Shown piece by piece: positions 6,598 through 12,664 of a stretch of 37,189 nucleotides of DNA. A program made the translations under genes and the position numbers. The notes under the pieces were generated by a model that did no database searches, was not told the DNA's origin, and saw only the letters and a list, made by a program, of their open reading frames with translations. This DNA comes from a virus. Position 1 is the first letter of the stretch, and every line of letters starts with the position of its first letter. The DNA lies in IMG/VR virus record IMGVR_UViG_3300009161_000012, positions 1-37,189 of that record, one strand, 5' to 3'.

Positions 6598-6836
6598 GAG
6601 CGTGTAACCCACAGCATCCGCATATGGCGGTCTGATATTGGGTGAAGGTGCGGTCCCCGAGGCTAACAGGCGAGAGCCTGAATCGTAGGGGTATCAAAGT
6701 GACGCGAAAGCGTGATTCACCGACAGGCTACGAGAAACAGCCAAGGGTAGGAGGCACAAGCCGCAACCCGAGGTCGGAAAAGCGAACGCGAAAACTGCTT
6801 TATGCGCTGCTTAACAATCCCTGATGGCAGGGATTT
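6598..6836 (+). ncRNA. Candidate structured noncoding RNA, unidentified
   Basis: Successive complementary pairs suggest an ordered fold. ACCCA/TGGGT (6607-6611/6639-6643) encloses CCGC/GCGG (6618-6621/6627-6630). CCCC/GGGG (6655-6658/6688-6691) encloses CAGGC-GAGA-GCCTG (6667-6680). ACGC-GAAA-GCGT lies at 6702-6713, inside GTGA/TCAC. GGCT/AGCC pairs 6726-6729/6739-6742. GGGT/ACCC (6745-6748/6766-6769) encloses GGC/GCC. The last hairpin is AATCCCTG-ATGG-CAGGGATT (6816-6835). Two loops are GNRA tetraloops. Short stretches (GAAACAGCC, GGAAAAGCGAA) resemble group II intron domain I, but there is no intron ORF and no domain V that I can see. Strand is inferred from neighbouring genes. Confidence 0.5.
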
Positions 6837-6966
6837 CTGCGTCCACTCGCCTACTTTATGCGACTACTCAACGCATCCATCCGCAATGGATCGAAAAATC
6901 CCTTAATCACGAAGTGAAAACCACTAAAAACTAAGGCCAATGAGAGAAAACTGATTGCCGCAAATA

Positions 6967-6993
6967 GCCTTAAGGGAGGGATTTACTTAAGGC
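6967..6993. promoter_or_regulatory. Perfect inverted repeat containing two CTTAAG sites
   Basis: GCCTTAAG (6967-6974) and CTTAAGGC (6986-6993) form a perfect 8-bp inverted repeat with an 11-nt spacer, 78 bp upstream of the gene at 7071. The CTTAAG core is the same as in the array at 4677-4799. It may be an operator for the downstream small-gene operon or a leader hairpin. Confidence 0.5.
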
Positions 6994-7070
6994 CGCAAAA
7001 AAAGTTGAAGAAAAGATTTGATGCACGCCAAGAAATCTGAATGATGGCGGCAGATAGGTAGAACAACAAC

Positions 7071-7346
7071 ATGAAAAATATGAATACAAAATTAGAAGAC
7101 ATCAACATCGTTCCCGATTTCGGGAAGATTAATCCCCTCACGGAGAACGAAGCTAAATGTCACCTTTATGGAATGGCGGCAATTGCGGCGAGTTTGGCGT
7201 TTGAGCTATACATAAAACAAAAGTATTACCAAAAGCCAGAAGGAATCCACGAATCGGGTTACACCGAAAACCTATTGAAAAGGTTTGCGGATGCCGCGAA
7301 AGAAGTAGGCCGTCTCTGTGTAGCTAATGAGGGCGAAGTCAAATGA
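7071..7346 (+). CDS. Hypothetical small protein, first gene of the accessory operon
   Basis: This 91-residue protein begins MKNMNTKLED after an AACAACAAC leader with no SD. It has a predicted helical middle (about 29-50, Ala/Leu-rich, MAAIAASLAFELYIKQKYY) and a second charged helix (about 67-88). It is not hydrophobic enough for a confident membrane span. The stop overlaps the next start (ATGA at 7343-7346), placing it in a tightly coupled operon of small genes. Function unknown. Confidence 0.7.
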   Translation: MKNMNTKLEDINIVPDFGKINPLTENEAKCHLYGMAAIAASLAFELYIKQKYYQKPEGIHESGYTENLLKRFADAAKEVGRLCVANEGEVK

Positions 7347-7558
7347 AGGCTACATTAGAATTTAACTTGCCAGAAGACGACGCGGAGCACGTTCGTTCCG
7401 TCAACGCCAGCGCGGCGTGGTCTGCCCTTTACGATATTGAAAGCAGAATCAGGGGCATAATCAAATATGGCCTTAATGAAGAAAGCTCCTACGAACAGGA
7501 GTTGGCAGAAATTCGCAGAGAGATTAACGAAATAACCGCTCTCATTGGGAGCAAATAA
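7343..7558 (+). CDS. Conserved small phage protein
   Basis: This 71-residue acidic protein begins MKATLEFNLPEDDAEH, an N-terminus I recognise from many uncharacterised phage proteins: a beta strand, then an acidic turn, then a helix with Trp (AWSALYDIESRIRGIIKYG), then a charged C-terminal helix. No biochemical role is established. It is coupled to the preceding gene by ATGA and followed by a gene starting 1 bp after its stop. Its position fits an early accessory or replication-support role; that is inference. Confidence 0.75.
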   Translation: MKATLEFNLPEDDAEHVRSVNASAAWSALYDIESRIRGIIKYGLNEESSYEQELAEIRREINEITALIGSK

Positions 7559-7559
7559 A

Positions 7560-8069
7560 ATGAAACAGAATACAAAACCAACTGGATTAGAAGCATATTG
7601 GCGCAGAGAAGCTGAACGGTATAAGAACCTGTTTAATTACGAGTTTGAATCAAACGGGTCCTCACGCATAAAATTCACTGCTGGCATGAAAGAGGAGAAG
7701 AGGCTCTATCGAAAGTGCGGGAAAAAGTTCCTGCCCGTCAATGATCCATATGCATATGAAGGTTTAAAGAATGGATTCTGGTTGATACAAATCTCGGACG
7801 GATGCACGTCTATCCGCCAGCAAATCTATCCTGATAAGGCTCACATCGCTTCCGCTGCTCGACTAATGGAAGAAAAGCTTGTTGAAATTATCCGCAAGTC
7901 CGGTGAAGCTCGACCCGCCAAAACTCCCTTAACCCCTGAACAGAAAAAAGATTGGGATAAGTTTATTAAGAAGCATGGAGATTCTTTTAATACTCTACAC
8001 TACCCTTCGATTCAGGAAAATGCAGAGAAAATCATTGAGGCATTGCTTGGCAAGGAGGACGCAAAATGA
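7560..8069 (+). CDS. Hypothetical protein
   Basis: This 169-residue protein starts MKQNTKPTGL at an ATG 1 bp after the previous stop, with a GGAG motif about 9 nt upstream; this is preferred to an in-frame TTG at 7545. It is basic and rich in aromatic residues (for example YAYEGLKNGFWLIQISDG), with a helical segment around 98-115 and a charged C-terminus. It contains two Cys (about C53 and C81) but no clear motif. ATGA overlap links it to the next gene. Codon use is AT-leaning, in contrast with the GC-rich gene that follows. Confidence 0.7.
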   Translation: MKQNTKPTGLEAYWRREAERYKNLFNYEFESNGSSRIKFTAGMKEEKRLYRKCGKKFLPVNDPYAYEGLKNGFWLIQISDGCTSIRQQIYPDKAHIASAARLMEEKLVEIIRKSGEARPAKTPLTPEQKKDWDKFIKKHGDSFNTLHYPSIQENAEKIIEALLGKEDAK

Positions 8070-8878
8070 ACACACCCACACCCCGCACAATCCCCGAAAC
8101 CTACAACATCACCTTTCACTGTGGACAGGCAAGCCAAGAAATCATGCGGCTCGACGAAGACGGCATGACCTACAAGGGCCAGCGCATCGAAGACGGAGGG
8201 GAAGCGCACCGAGCCTTCTTGGAGGTAATGAGTGCGATGCAACCCACACCCCGCACCGACACCGAAATCACGTTCACCGGAGCCTACACCTGCACGCACC
8301 ATAACGACCAGCAGCGGGCTGACTGCCCGGTCTGCGTGGTCGCTAAACTCCGCGCCGAGGTGGAGCGGTTGAAAAAACAAATCAAAGACGACAATCGCAG
8401 TTACGGCTGCGAACTCCGCGACCCGTACGGCACGATTTGGGAGCAGGCGACCACGGACCACGCCCGCGCCGAACGCGCCGAGGCCGCTGAAACCGTCGCG
8501 CTTGCTCATTGGAACAAGGAACTAGAACGAGCCATGAAAGCCGAGGCCGAGCGCGACCATCTGCACGCCCAGTTGCGCGCCCTCACCCTAATCTGCGGCA
8601 CGAACGACGCCAATAAATTCGAAACTTGGATTGACCGCGCCAACGCCCGCGCCGAACGCGCCGAGGCTGAGGTGGAGCGACTCAAGGCAGACGGAGCCGC
8701 AAGTGCGTTCATCGACATGAGTTGCCGTGCGTCCCACGCCGAAGCCGAACTTGCCAAGGAGCGGGCGCGGCTAAACTGGCTTGAAACGCCATCGGGCATG
8801 GATTGGCAGTGGGAACCGGAGAGGCTGACGGTGAGTCGCGCAAGCATTGACGCGGCGATGACGGAGGACGCGAAATGA
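8066..8878 (+). CDS. Coiled-coil protein with a Cys/His motif, mosaic
   Basis: This 270-residue protein has three parts. Residues 1-58 form an N-terminal domain starting MNTPTPRT. A Cys/His segment lies at about 60-91 (CTHHNDQQRADCPVC, candidate zinc ligands). A long Ala/Glu/Arg coiled coil follows (about 93-250). Within the coil two identical 24-bp DNA stretches (8461-8484, 8644-8667) encode RAERAE repeats. The GC content is clearly higher than in the preceding gene. The Cys/His part is duplicated in the gene at 9093. The internal MQPTPRT (from 8238) looks like a second leader, suggesting fusion of two small genes. Function unknown. Confidence 0.7.
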   Translation: MNTPTPRTIPETYNITFHCGQASQEIMRLDEDGMTYKGQRIEDGGEAHRAFLEVMSAMQPTPRTDTEITFTGAYTCTHHNDQQRADCPVCVVAKLRAEVERLKKQIKDDNRSYGCELRDPYGTIWEQATTDHARAERAEAAETVALAHWNKELERAMKAEAERDHLHAQLRALTLICGTNDANKFETWIDRANARAERAEAEVERLKADGAASAFIDMSCRASHAEAELAKERARLNWLETPSGMDWQWEPERLTVSRASIDAAMTEDAK

Positions 8879-9200
8879 GTGCCGTCTTTTGGATGGGCTT
8901 CTCTGCTGGGCTCGCGTTCTTGGTCGTGGTTCTTAGCGCCTTTGTGGCTCTCTCAAAGCGCATGAGCGCCGAGAACCGCAAGGCGCACGAGTCTACGACG
9001 GGACTGCTTGAAGATGCGAATTATAACCGCGACCGCATCGCCAATCAGCTTTCCCGCATTGCAAACGAGCTTGAGCAGCAAGGAGCCCGCAAATGAGCGC
9101 ACCCACACCCACACCCACACCTCGCACCGAAATCACGTTCACCGGAACCTACACCTGCACGCACCACAACGACCAGCAGCGGGCTGCGTGCCCAGTGTGC
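8243..9200. repeat. Duplicated segment encoding the PTPRT/zinc-like module
   Basis: Bases 8243-8335 (inside the coiled-coil gene) and 9113-9200 (most of the 49-codon gene at 9093) are near-identical apart from a 6-base difference and scattered substitutions. Both encode PTPRT, then EITFTG, then CTHHNDQQRA and CPVC. A third, partial copy of the CACCCA-rich leader lies at about 9505-9538. The copies are direct and about 870 bp apart. Confidence 0.8.
8875..9096 (+). CDS. Membrane-anchored small protein with coiled-coil tail
   Basis: This 73-residue protein has an N-terminal hydrophobic helix (about residues 5-27, FWMGFSAGLAFLVVVLSAFV), then KR as a positive-inside signal, then a helical polar tail with heptad-like spacing (about 30-70). 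The predicted topology is one span with a cytoplasmic C-terminal tail. It is coupled on both sides by ATGA overlaps. It could be a small membrane accessory or a spanin-like protein, but it lacks a lipobox and lies far from the holin-like genes. Confidence 0.65.
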   Translation: MSAVFWMGFSAGLAFLVVVLSAFVALSKRMSAENRKAHESTTGLLEDANYNRDRIANQLSRIANELEQQGARK

Positions 9201-9242
9201 CTCATCACCGCCCTCACCGCCGCGCGTTTCACAACTGGTTAA
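9093..9242 (+). CDS. Short Cys/His-motif protein, partial paralogue of the 8066 gene
   Basis: This 49-residue frame starts MSAPTPTPTPRT at an ATGA overlap with the previous gene and carries CTHHNDQQRA and CPVC, almost the same as residues 60-91 of the 8066 protein. It then ends after a short unrelated tail. The two Cys-containing motifs could bind one zinc ion. It may be a functional mini-protein or a truncated duplicate whose coiled-coil part has been lost. The repeated CACCCA units at its start are prone to slippage. Confidence 0.55.
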   Translation: MSAPTPTPTPRTEITFTGTYTCTHHNDQQRAACPVCLITALTAARFTTG

Positions 9243-9255
9243 CAAAAGAATAAAT

Positions 9256-10008
9256 ATGTTCCAATACACACAAAAATGGGAAGACCAACTGGTTTACCCC
9301 GCCGATACAATGTACGAGATTGATCAAGTAAAATTGGTCAAATGGCTAAAGCATCTACGCGATCTAAATCATCTGTTAATGAATGATTTGATGCGTCATG
9401 GCCGTGAAAGAGAAAATGCCAGAGGAGCATTTAATGCATATGATTGCTTGCTTGGAGACATCAGGCGTGGAACAATCTTTATGAAAGAAGGACGCGCAAT
9501 GAGCACACCCACACCCACACCAACACCTCGCACCGACTACGCTTGGGCGCAAACCTTCGACGCAAATACATTTCTTTCAGGCAGAGGTAACGCTGCCAAC
9601 CAAATGCGCGACGAGTGCGCGACGCTTGAACGCGAACTCACCGCCCTCACCGCCGAGCGCGACCGTAATGTGAGCCATAGACTAGAGCGCGAAAAGGCCG
9701 AGGCAGAGCGGACCGATGCGATTTATCAGCGGGTGTGCGAGGTCGAGCGCGAACTTCGCGCCGAGAACGCCACCCTCCGCGCCGCACAAAAAGCCTGTGA
9801 GGCGTGCGACGAGCCAACGGCATTTGAGGTGCGGCAGCTCCGCGCCGAACTCGCCACCGAGCGCGAGAAGGTGCGCGTGCTGCGGGAGGCGTTGGAGAAT
9901 TTGAGAGACGAGCAGAACGGTGCTCCGCTTTACACGCGAGAAGAAGAGTGGAAGCAGGCGATGGATAAAGCAGACGCAGCTCTCGCCGCAACGGAGGGCG
10001 CGAAATGA
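9256..10008 (+). CDS. Probable fusion: small N-terminal protein joined to a PTPRT coiled-coil protein
   Basis: The 250-residue frame begins MFQYTQKWED. Residues 1-81 look like an independent, AT-leaning, soluble small protein. Met82 then begins MSTPTPTPTPRT, the leader seen at the start of neighbouring genes, followed by a GC-rich coiled coil with repeated RAE/ERE patterns to residue 250. At neighbouring junctions the upstream gene ends by ATGA overlap; here the same ATGAG is read in frame, so the upstream stop is missed by one base. A GAAGGA motif lies upstream of the internal ATG at 9499, so a separate 169-residue product is possible. Confidence 0.65.
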   Translation: MFQYTQKWEDQLVYPADTMYEIDQVKLVKWLKHLRDLNHLLMNDLMRHGRERENARGAFNAYDCLLGDIRRGTIFMKEGRAMSTPTPTPTPRTDYAWAQTFDANTFLSGRGNAANQMRDECATLERELTALTAERDRNVSHRLEREKAEAERTDAIYQRVCEVERELRAENATLRAAQKACEACDEPTAFEVRQLRAELATEREKVRVLREALENLRDEQNGAPLYTREEEWKQAMDKADAALAATEGAK

Positions 10009-10205
10009 GCACGGAAGAAACCACGCCCACCTGTCAGCCAGACGTAGCGCACGCACGGGCCGAGAAGCTTTCTGGCGCAAGCAACGCGCAACTGTCGCTA
10101 ATTTGCGGCGAACTCACCGCCAGAGAACTCAGGACAATCCGAGCCGTTCTCGGATTTATTTTGAGAAACACCGAGAAAAACATTGAAGAAGTAAAACAAA
10201 ACTGA
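10005..10205 (+). CDS. Hypothetical small protein
   Basis: This 66-residue protein starts at an ATGA overlap with the preceding coiled-coil gene (MSTEETTPTCQPD). It is soluble, with predicted helices at about 22-37 and 40-60 (LTARELRTIRAVLGFILRN), a pattern compatible with a small DNA- or protein-binding helical bundle. No family is recognised. Its first half keeps the high-GC codon use of the island; the end is AT-leaning, so the composition boundary falls inside this gene. Confidence 0.6.
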   Translation: MSTEETTPTCQPDVAHARAEKLSGASNAQLSLICGELTARELRTIRAVLGFILRNTEKNIEEVKQN

Positions 10206-10346
10206 ATGATGAACACGATGAAAACAGATATTAAAGAAGCGTTGGATTGCATCAAAGAATTACTTGCTCGCTTTCCAGCCCCGACTTGCTCGGAGCAGGA
10301 ATTAGCAGTCGAAACCGCTAAGGAGATTCTATTGAAACATGATTGA
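10206..10346 (+). CDS. Small helical hypothetical protein
   Basis: This 46-residue frame begins at the ATG directly after the previous stop (no gap; the second codon is also ATG, and a third Met is at codon 5). It translates to a helical, acidic protein (DIKEALDCIKELLARF, then ELAVETAKEILLK). It fills what would otherwise be a 130-bp gap in a fully packed operon and overlaps the next gene by 8 bp, which supports translation. Function unknown. Confidence 0.5.
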   Translation: MMNTMKTDIKEALDCIKELLARFPAPTCSEQELAVETAKEILLKHD

Positions 10347-10623
10347 TATAACTGCCACAATGGAGTCGGTGAGGTTTATGTTCAACAAACATCTCAAGAA
10401 GATTGACCTATCGGTTCAAACTAAAATAAAGCCGGAAAAAGATTACGCATATAAACCAAGGGTGAGTGACGAGGTAGTGATTAAGGTTCGTAGCGAACTT
10501 CAGCGCGGAAAGACACTCATTCAAGCCGCCAAGGATCATGGTATATCCACGACCACGGCACACAAAATTAAGCACTATCACGGTTGCTTTGGAAGAGGGA
10601 TTTTAGCCAGACAAACAACATGA
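10339..10623 (+). CDS. Helix-turn-helix protein
   Basis: This 94-residue basic protein has a C-terminal helix-turn-helix like that of Hin-type resolvases. Residues about 41-82 read VSDEVVIKVRSEL, then GKTLIQAAKDHGIS, then TTTAHKIKHY, matching a recognition-helix arrangement. No catalytic resolvase domain is present, so it is more likely a transcription regulator or DNA-binding accessory. It lies immediately upstream of the ERF gene and is coupled to it by ATGA, so it may regulate or take part in the recombination module. Family certainty is moderate. Confidence 0.65.
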   Translation: MIDITATMESVRFMFNKHLKKIDLSVQTKIKPEKDYAYKPRVSDEVVIKVRSELQRGKTLIQAAKDHGISTTTAHKIKHYHGCFGRGILARQTT

Positions 10624-11162
10624 AAACATCAGAAACATTAACAAAACTCGCACCAGCTTTGCTGGCAGCTCAAAAAACAGTGGGAAACGCTAAGAAACAA
10701 GCGACCAATCCTCACTTCAAAAGCAAGTATGCCAATCTTGAATCGGTTATTGAAGCCGTGAAGGAAGCGTTGAATGAAAACGGCATCGTCATCATCCAAA
10801 CCGTGGGTGAAGTGGGTGCCGGAACGATCTGCGTAAGCACTCGCCTCCTGCACGAAAGCGGAGAGTTTATTGAGGATATGGCATCTGCGCCACTCACCAA
10901 GCAGGACGCACAGGGCGTAGGCTCTGCCGTCACCTATCTACGCCGCTATTCACTCGCAGCCATCTGCTCCATCACGCAGGAGGACGACGACGGCGAATCC
11001 GCAAAAGACCCGGCAATCACAAAGGCACAACTTGTTGCCATTCAAACCAACGCAGAGAAAAACAAGGACATGATCGAAAAAGCCTTGAGCTACTTCAAGG
11101 CTTCTGATCTAACTAAGCTCAGTCAGAGTCAAGCGAACATCATCATCAACAAACTAACATGA
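10620..11162 (+). CDS. erf: ERF-family single-strand annealing protein
   Basis: This 180-residue protein carries the ERF family hallmarks: NPHFKSKYANLESV at 30-43, LNENGIVIIQ at 51-60, and LTKQDAQGVGSAVTYLRRYSL across 92-112, followed by an acidic DDDG segment. ERF proteins anneal single strands and circularise or recombine phage DNA. The start is the ATG at 10620 overlapping the previous stop (ATGA); an upstream TTG in the same frame is not needed. The next genes encode an SSB-like protein and a RecB-type nuclease, the usual partners of an annealase. Confidence 0.92.
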   Translation: MKTSETLTKLAPALLAAQKTVGNAKKQATNPHFKSKYANLESVIEAVKEALNENGIVIIQTVGEVGAGTICVSTRLLHESGEFIEDMASAPLTKQDAQGVGSAVTYLRRYSLAAICSITQEDDDGESAKDPAITKAQLVAIQTNAEKNKDMIEKALSYFKASDLTKLSQSQANIIINKLT

Positions 11163-11431
11163 TTACAGTAAAAATCGACGTAACGAAAATTGACAAGGCA
11201 TTGCTCTACAAGGGGGCCAAAGGCACCTACCTTGACGTAGTGCTCTTTGAGACGCCAGAGGATAAGTACGGGAACGACTACCGAGTAGTCCAAGGCGTAA
11301 CCAAGGAAGCCCGTGCAGCGGGAACCAAGGGCGCAATCCTTGGCAACGGCAAGGTGATTGGCGGCAACAGTAAGCCAGCCTTCAACAAAGCGGAGCCGAA
11401 GCCAGTGACCAGCGAAGACGTTCCCTTCTGA
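11159..11431 (+). CDS. SSB-like small single-strand DNA-binding protein
   Basis: This 90-residue protein is coupled to erf by an ATGA overlap. The N-terminal 60 residues are beta-rich (MITVKIDVTKID, TYLDVVLFETPED, YRVVQGV), consistent with a minimal OB-like fold. A glycine-rich linker (about 60-75) follows, and then an acidic tail ending SEDVPF. That terminal motif resembles the DDDIPF tip with which bacterial SSB recruits partners. The protein is shorter than classical SSB, so the call rests on tail, context and fold pattern. It would protect ssDNA during annealing and replication. Confidence 0.65.
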   Translation: MITVKIDVTKIDKALLYKGAKGTYLDVVLFETPEDKYGNDYRVVQGVTKEARAAGTKGAILGNGKVIGGNSKPAFNKAEPKPVTSEDVPF

Positions 11432-11443
11432 TCGCATAGAATA

Positions 11444-11475
11444 AATAATGGGTGGAAATACATCCACCCATTATT
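11444..11475. terminator. Strong 13-bp hairpin after the recombination genes
   Basis: AATAATGGGTGGA (11444-11456) is perfectly inverted as TCCACCCATTATT (11463-11475), with a 6-nt loop, 12 bp after the SSB-like gene. There is no long T run after it, so it may be a weak or bidirectional terminator, an RNA-stabilising hairpin or a protein-binding palindrome. Confidence 0.6.
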
Positions 11476-11493
11476 TCAATAAATACATAGAAA

Positions 11494-11583
11494 ATGAAAC
11501 AACTAAATGAACTCACAGTCGCAATCTTCATCTTCGTCTGCACAGTCTTCATCGCGGCGTTCCTTATTCTCTCGTCTCGCTGA
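11494..11583 (+). CDS. Single-span membrane micropeptide
   Basis: This 29-residue peptide starts MKQLNELTV and is followed by one hydrophobic helix (about 8-27, Ile/Phe/Val/Leu-rich) ending SSR. It begins 18 bp after the hairpin, and its stop is followed after 1 bp by the next ATG. The overlapping alternative frame from 11507 would give a Ser/Gln low-complexity N-terminus, which looks like the out-of-frame shadow of this membrane helix. Function unknown. Confidence 0.5.
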   Translation: MKQLNELTVAIFIFVCTVFIAAFLILSSR

Positions 11584-11584
11584 G

Positions 11585-11752
11585 ATGACAGAAGAACGCA
11601 ATAGAGCGGATTGCCTTATATCTGAGCTTAGGTTCTTGGCATCAATGATTCGCCATGATGGCGTGTTGCACAACAACGTCGAAATCATCACGGAAAAAGC
11701 AGACGCACACATTAAGCGTCGTTGGAGCCTTATGGCTAACGAAAAATCATGA
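11585..11752 (+). CDS. Small hypothetical helical protein
   Basis: This 55-residue protein begins MTEERNRADC, 1 bp after the membrane micropeptide stop. I prefer this ATG to one at 11507, which would add a Ser/Gln-rich stretch overlapping the micropeptide. It is highly charged and mostly helical (LISELRFLASMIRHDG, ITEKADAHIKRRW). The stop overlaps the following start by ATGA. It resembles many small unannotated phage early proteins; no function can be assigned. Confidence 0.5.
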   Translation: MTEERNRADCLISELRFLASMIRHDGVLHNNVEIITEKADAHIKRRWSLMANEKS

Positions 11753-11991
11753 ACGGCAAAGGAGACAGTCCACGCAATTTAGGCCCGAAATATCGGGAAA
11801 ACTACGATAGTATATTCAGAAAAACAAAAACACACAATGAGTCACTGGTACACGAAAAACGGACAAGCAATGCACAGAGTTCCCGGCAAGACAGTTGCCG
11901 AGCGGGACACGACGGTAGCGGACGCACGGATCATGGGTTTGCTCCCATCGGTCAGTGGGATTACGAAGATGATGGCGAATCCCGGTCTTGA
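11749..11991 (+). CDS. MNGKGD-type small phage protein with an extended, overlapping C-terminus
   Basis: The N-terminus, MNGKGDSPRN, then YRENYDSIF, is a motif I know from short (about 30-40 residue) conserved phage proteins of unknown function. Here the frame runs 80 residues, and its last 50 or so overlap the nuclease gene in another frame. The nuclease ATG sits in an ATGA context whose TGA is one base out of frame with this gene, next to an A-rich run. A single-base change may therefore have removed the normal stop. The functional part is probably residues 1-30. Confidence 0.55.
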   Translation: MNGKGDSPRNLGPKYRENYDSIFRKTKTHNESLVHEKRTSNAQSSRQDSCRAGHDGSGRTDHGFAPIGQWDYEDDGESRS

Positions 11992-12664
11992 TCGCTGGAA
12001 GCAAGACATAACAATTGAATCGGCACTTAAATATGCTTTTCCATTTGCTTATGGGGATATGGATGCTGATAAGCTTTACGCTGAAATCCGAGCAGAATCC
12101 AATAAGGTAGCAGGAGCGGCAGCAGACCTCGGGGTGAAGATTCATGCGGCGATTGAGTCCGCATTAGGATGCCAACAATGGGAAAACGAAACGGTTGAGT
12201 TGGCTGACGGCAATAAAGTAGAGCTTAAGGAACTCGTTGATCCAGCATTGGCGAAACTAGAAGAACTCGGAATTAACATTGTTGAAACCGAAAAGGTAGT
12301 CACTTGCTCATCTCATGGCTACGCTGGACAGATGGATGTTTCCTACGTTAAGGGCGATGTAGCTGGCGTTCTAGACTTCAAGTCCACCAAAACCAAGCCC
12401 ACCAAGAAGATTGAGGTAAGGCAGGGACAGTGTATGCAGATTGCAGCCTATCACTACGCTTGCTGGGGCATCAAGGATAAGCCGCACTTCCAGCCGAATC
12501 ACGAAGGAATCAACCTCTACATCTCCACCACCGAGATTGGCCGTGTTGACGTTGTTAAGTATGATTCCGCCGAGCTTGCAAAGCAATGGGAGGGCTTTCT
12601 TGCCTGCCTGACGCTATGGCGATTGCAGAATAACTACGATCCTCGCACGAAGGAGGTCGTATGA
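11837..12664 (+). CDS. PD-(D/E)XK (RecB/Cas4-type) exonuclease
   Basis: This 275-residue protein shows the ordered motifs of RecB-like phage nucleases: LGVKIHAAIE with H103, GYAGQMDVSYV with D167, VLDFKSTK giving the D180-x-K182 core, and a QIAAYHY helix motif (Q201, Y205). These coordinate Mg2+ and cut or resect DNA ends. It lies after the ERF and SSB-like genes and is coupled to the helicase gene by ATGA, so it likely makes the single strands that ERF anneals. Size is usual for phage exonucleases of this group. The four-Cys iron-sulfur cluster of Cas4 is not evident. Confidence 0.85.
   Translation: MSHWYTKNGQAMHRVPGKTVAERDTTVADARIMGLLPSVSGITKMMANPGLDRWKQDITIESALKYAFPFAYGDMDADKLYAEIRAESNKVAGAAADLGVKIHAAIESALGCQQWENETVELADGNKVELKELVDPALAKLEELGINIVETEKVVTCSSHGYAGQMDVSYVKGDVAGVLDFKSTKTKPTKKIEVRQGQCMQIAAYHYACWGIKDKPHFQPNHEGINLYISTTEIGRVDVVKYDSAELAKQWEGFLACLTLWRLQNNYDPRTKEVV

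Larger units (their letters stand above)
6070..6605. repeat. Three short direct repeats CTGAGCGTGT bracketing the minus-strand gene
   Basis: CTGAGCGTGT occurs at 6070-6079 (the last codons of DUF932), 6432-6441 and 6596-6605. The first and third copies also share the following TAA and CCC, giving about 15 similar bases. They bound the interval holding the terminator, the minus-strand gene and a second terminator-like hairpin. Such repeats may mark insertion or recombination endpoints. Confidence 0.5.
6368..7070. other. Long noncoding interval with hairpins
   Basis: About 700 bp without a supported protein gene. From left to right it holds an AGCCGC/GCGGCT inverted repeat (6372-6396), a GGGGAATTTCCCC near-palindrome (6409-6421), a strong hairpin with a T run (6517-6562), a structured RNA candidate (6598-6836) and a perfect 8-bp inverted repeat containing CTTAAG (6967-6993). 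A 60-codon plus frame at 6642-6824 overlaps the hairpins and has the Arg/Gly/Ser-rich look of translated structural RNA. Confidence 0.6.

Noticed and set aside
6642-6824. 60-codon plus frame
   Set aside because: Overlaps the proposed RNA hairpins; Arg/Gly/Ser/Pro-rich translation as expected of structural RNA, and no neighbour coupling.
6598-6836. Full group II intron
   Set aside because: Only short resemblances to domain I; no reverse transcriptase and no recognisable domain V.
11507-11584. Ser/Gln-rich N-terminal extension of the 11585 gene
   Set aside because: Out-of-frame shadow of the membrane micropeptide at 11494-11583; low complexity.
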